From: Bryobacteraceae bacterium
GTDB lineage: Bacteria; Acidobacteriota; Terriglobia; Bryobacterales; Bryobacteraceae
NCBI GenBank assembly: GCA_019686145.1
Contig: JADGHK010000169.1
Span: forward strand, 1 to 6,102
DNA: 6,102 bases
Direction: 5' to 3'
Each line of letters opens with the position of its first letter. Positions within the stretch are counted from its first letter, which is position 1. The position numbers and the translations under genes are program-made. The notes under the pieces are model-generated. The model searched no databases and was not told the origin of the DNA. It was given only the letters and a program-made list of their open reading frames with translations. Below, in pieces: positions 5,723 to 6,102 of the stretch.

Positions 5723-5849
5723 TGGCTGCTCCAGGCTCAATTGGAAGTGCGCGGCCGGTTTTCCAGACGGCCTGGACAAGGCCATGCCTCGACGCTGGAC
5801 CAGACCTCGCGGCTCGAGGACCAGACGAATGAAATGCTGGCACGTCGAT
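5723..5849 (+). pseudogene. Unrecognised coding fragment at the end of unit 2
   Basis: This is the counterpart of the fragment ending unit 1, reading WLLQAQLEVRGRF, SRRPGQGHASTLDQTSRLED and QTNEMLARR. It differs from unit 1 by five substitutions, all transitions. Here it is in frame with the drmA-like start because of the 32-base deletion. No family is recognised. Confidence 0.4.
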
Positions 5850-6005
5850 CAGGCTCTTACACTGCTTGCGGGCACCGACTGGAAGCTTCGATTTGCAAAG
5901 CAGATCACCCACCGATTCCCCTTAGCGAAGGCAAACGAGGCGATGCAAACGGTGCGAGAGTGGCGATCCGGAAAAGCCGTGATCGTCCCGGGAAGCGACA
6001 TTTGA
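5840..6005 (+). pseudogene. Alcohol dehydrogenase C-terminal fragment, unit 3
   Basis: This is the third copy of the dehydrogenase tail, HVDQALTLLAG through GKAVIVPGSDI, ending at TGA 6003-6005. The HVDQAL run is intact here because the extra T seen in unit 2 is missing. Three base changes relative to the other copies fall within it (5927, 5948, 5957). A frame open from 5643 runs into it, but the upstream part of that frame is out of phase with the drmA-like and unrecognised fragments, so the joined protein is accidental. Confidence 0.78.
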
Positions 6006-6015
6006 CAATGACTGA

Positions 6016-6102
6016 TACTATGGCCGGATTCACTTTCCAAGCAGCGGCTGTCCGGTTGGCCTCGCGGCGCTTGCCGTCTCCCGGCAGTGCGGCGCCGCCA
6101 AG
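6016..6102 (+). pseudogene. Alcohol dehydrogenase internal NAD-binding fragment, unit 3 (cut by window end)
   Basis: This is the start of the same internal dehydrogenase fragment seen at 249 and 3149, with the GCPVGLAALAV segment visible before the window ends. It is identical to the other copies over this stretch, which suggests that the unit continues. Confidence 0.65.

Larger units (their letters stand above)
2971..5838 (+). repeat. Tandem direct repeat, unit 2 (2868 bp)
   Basis: This is the second full unit. It begins with GGCACGTCGAT followed by an extra T (2982) that units 1 and 3 lack, then copies unit 1 exactly to 5551. After that it diverges: C to T at 5552, 5622, 5659 and 5698, C to G at 5638, loss of the 32 bases that occupy 2823-2854 in unit 1, then T to C at 5787, 5805 and 5806, and G to A at 5823 and 5833. 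Nearly all differences from unit 1 therefore sit in its last 290 bases. Confidence 0.97.
5839..6102 (+). repeat. Tandem direct repeat, start of unit 3 (runs off the window)
   Basis: This third occurrence begins at GGCACGTCGAT (5839-5849) and continues to the window end. It lacks the extra T of unit 2. Relative to units 1 and 2 it has C to G at 5927, G to A at 5948 and 5957, and T to C at 6006, and is then identical to the end. Whether a complete third unit with another higBA pair follows cannot be told here. Confidence 0.95.

Noticed and set aside
1..6102. CRISPR array, tRNA or rRNA genes
   Set aside because: The only repeats are the kilobase-scale units. No short regularly spaced repeats, cloverleaf or rRNA-like sequence was noticed on either strand.

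Overview
The window is dominated by a tandem direct repeat of about 2.9 kb. Two full units (72-2970 and 2971-5838) and the start of a third (5839 to the window end) lie head to tail, so every gene after position 72 appears at least twice. The DNA is GC-rich. Codon use and gene families fit a GC-rich, probably Gram-negative bacterium, but the genus cannot be told from this sequence.

The window opens with the 3' end of a zinc-type (MDR-family) alcohol dehydrogenase gene that begins upstream. Each unit then carries, in order: (1) the last ~50 codons of this dehydrogenase; (2) a second dehydrogenase piece, the internal NAD-binding region, placed after rather than before the C-terminus; (3) the C-terminal ~200 codons of a large adenine-specific DNA methyltransferase, broken by two one-base insertions; (4) an apparently intact higB-like toxin gene; (5) an overlapping 378-codon antitoxin gene fusing an XRE/HigA DNA-binding domain to an ImmA/IrrE (HEXXH) peptidase-like domain; (6) the first ~50 codons of a gene resembling drmA, the DISARM helicase; (7) a ~40-codon unrecognised fragment that runs into the next unit.

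Only the toxin-antitoxin pair looks functional. Everything around it is debris, and the debris order (methyltransferase 3' end, higBA, drmA 5' end) suggests that higBA once sat inside a DISARM-like anti-phage locus. The array appears to have formed through an 11-base match (GGCACGTCGAT) between the dehydrogenase gene and the unrecognised fragment. Units 1 and 2 are identical over about 2.57 kb from 83 to 2651. The second unit junction (5552-6006), however, differs from the first (2652-3139) by fourteen substitutions, a 32-base deletion and a one-base deletion. This suggests either homogenisation of the repeat cores or an assembly effect.

The main points of interest are the amplification of a toxin-antitoxin pair together with decayed defence genes, the uneven divergence of the copies, and a 19-base near-palindrome upstream of higB that may be the antitoxin operator.
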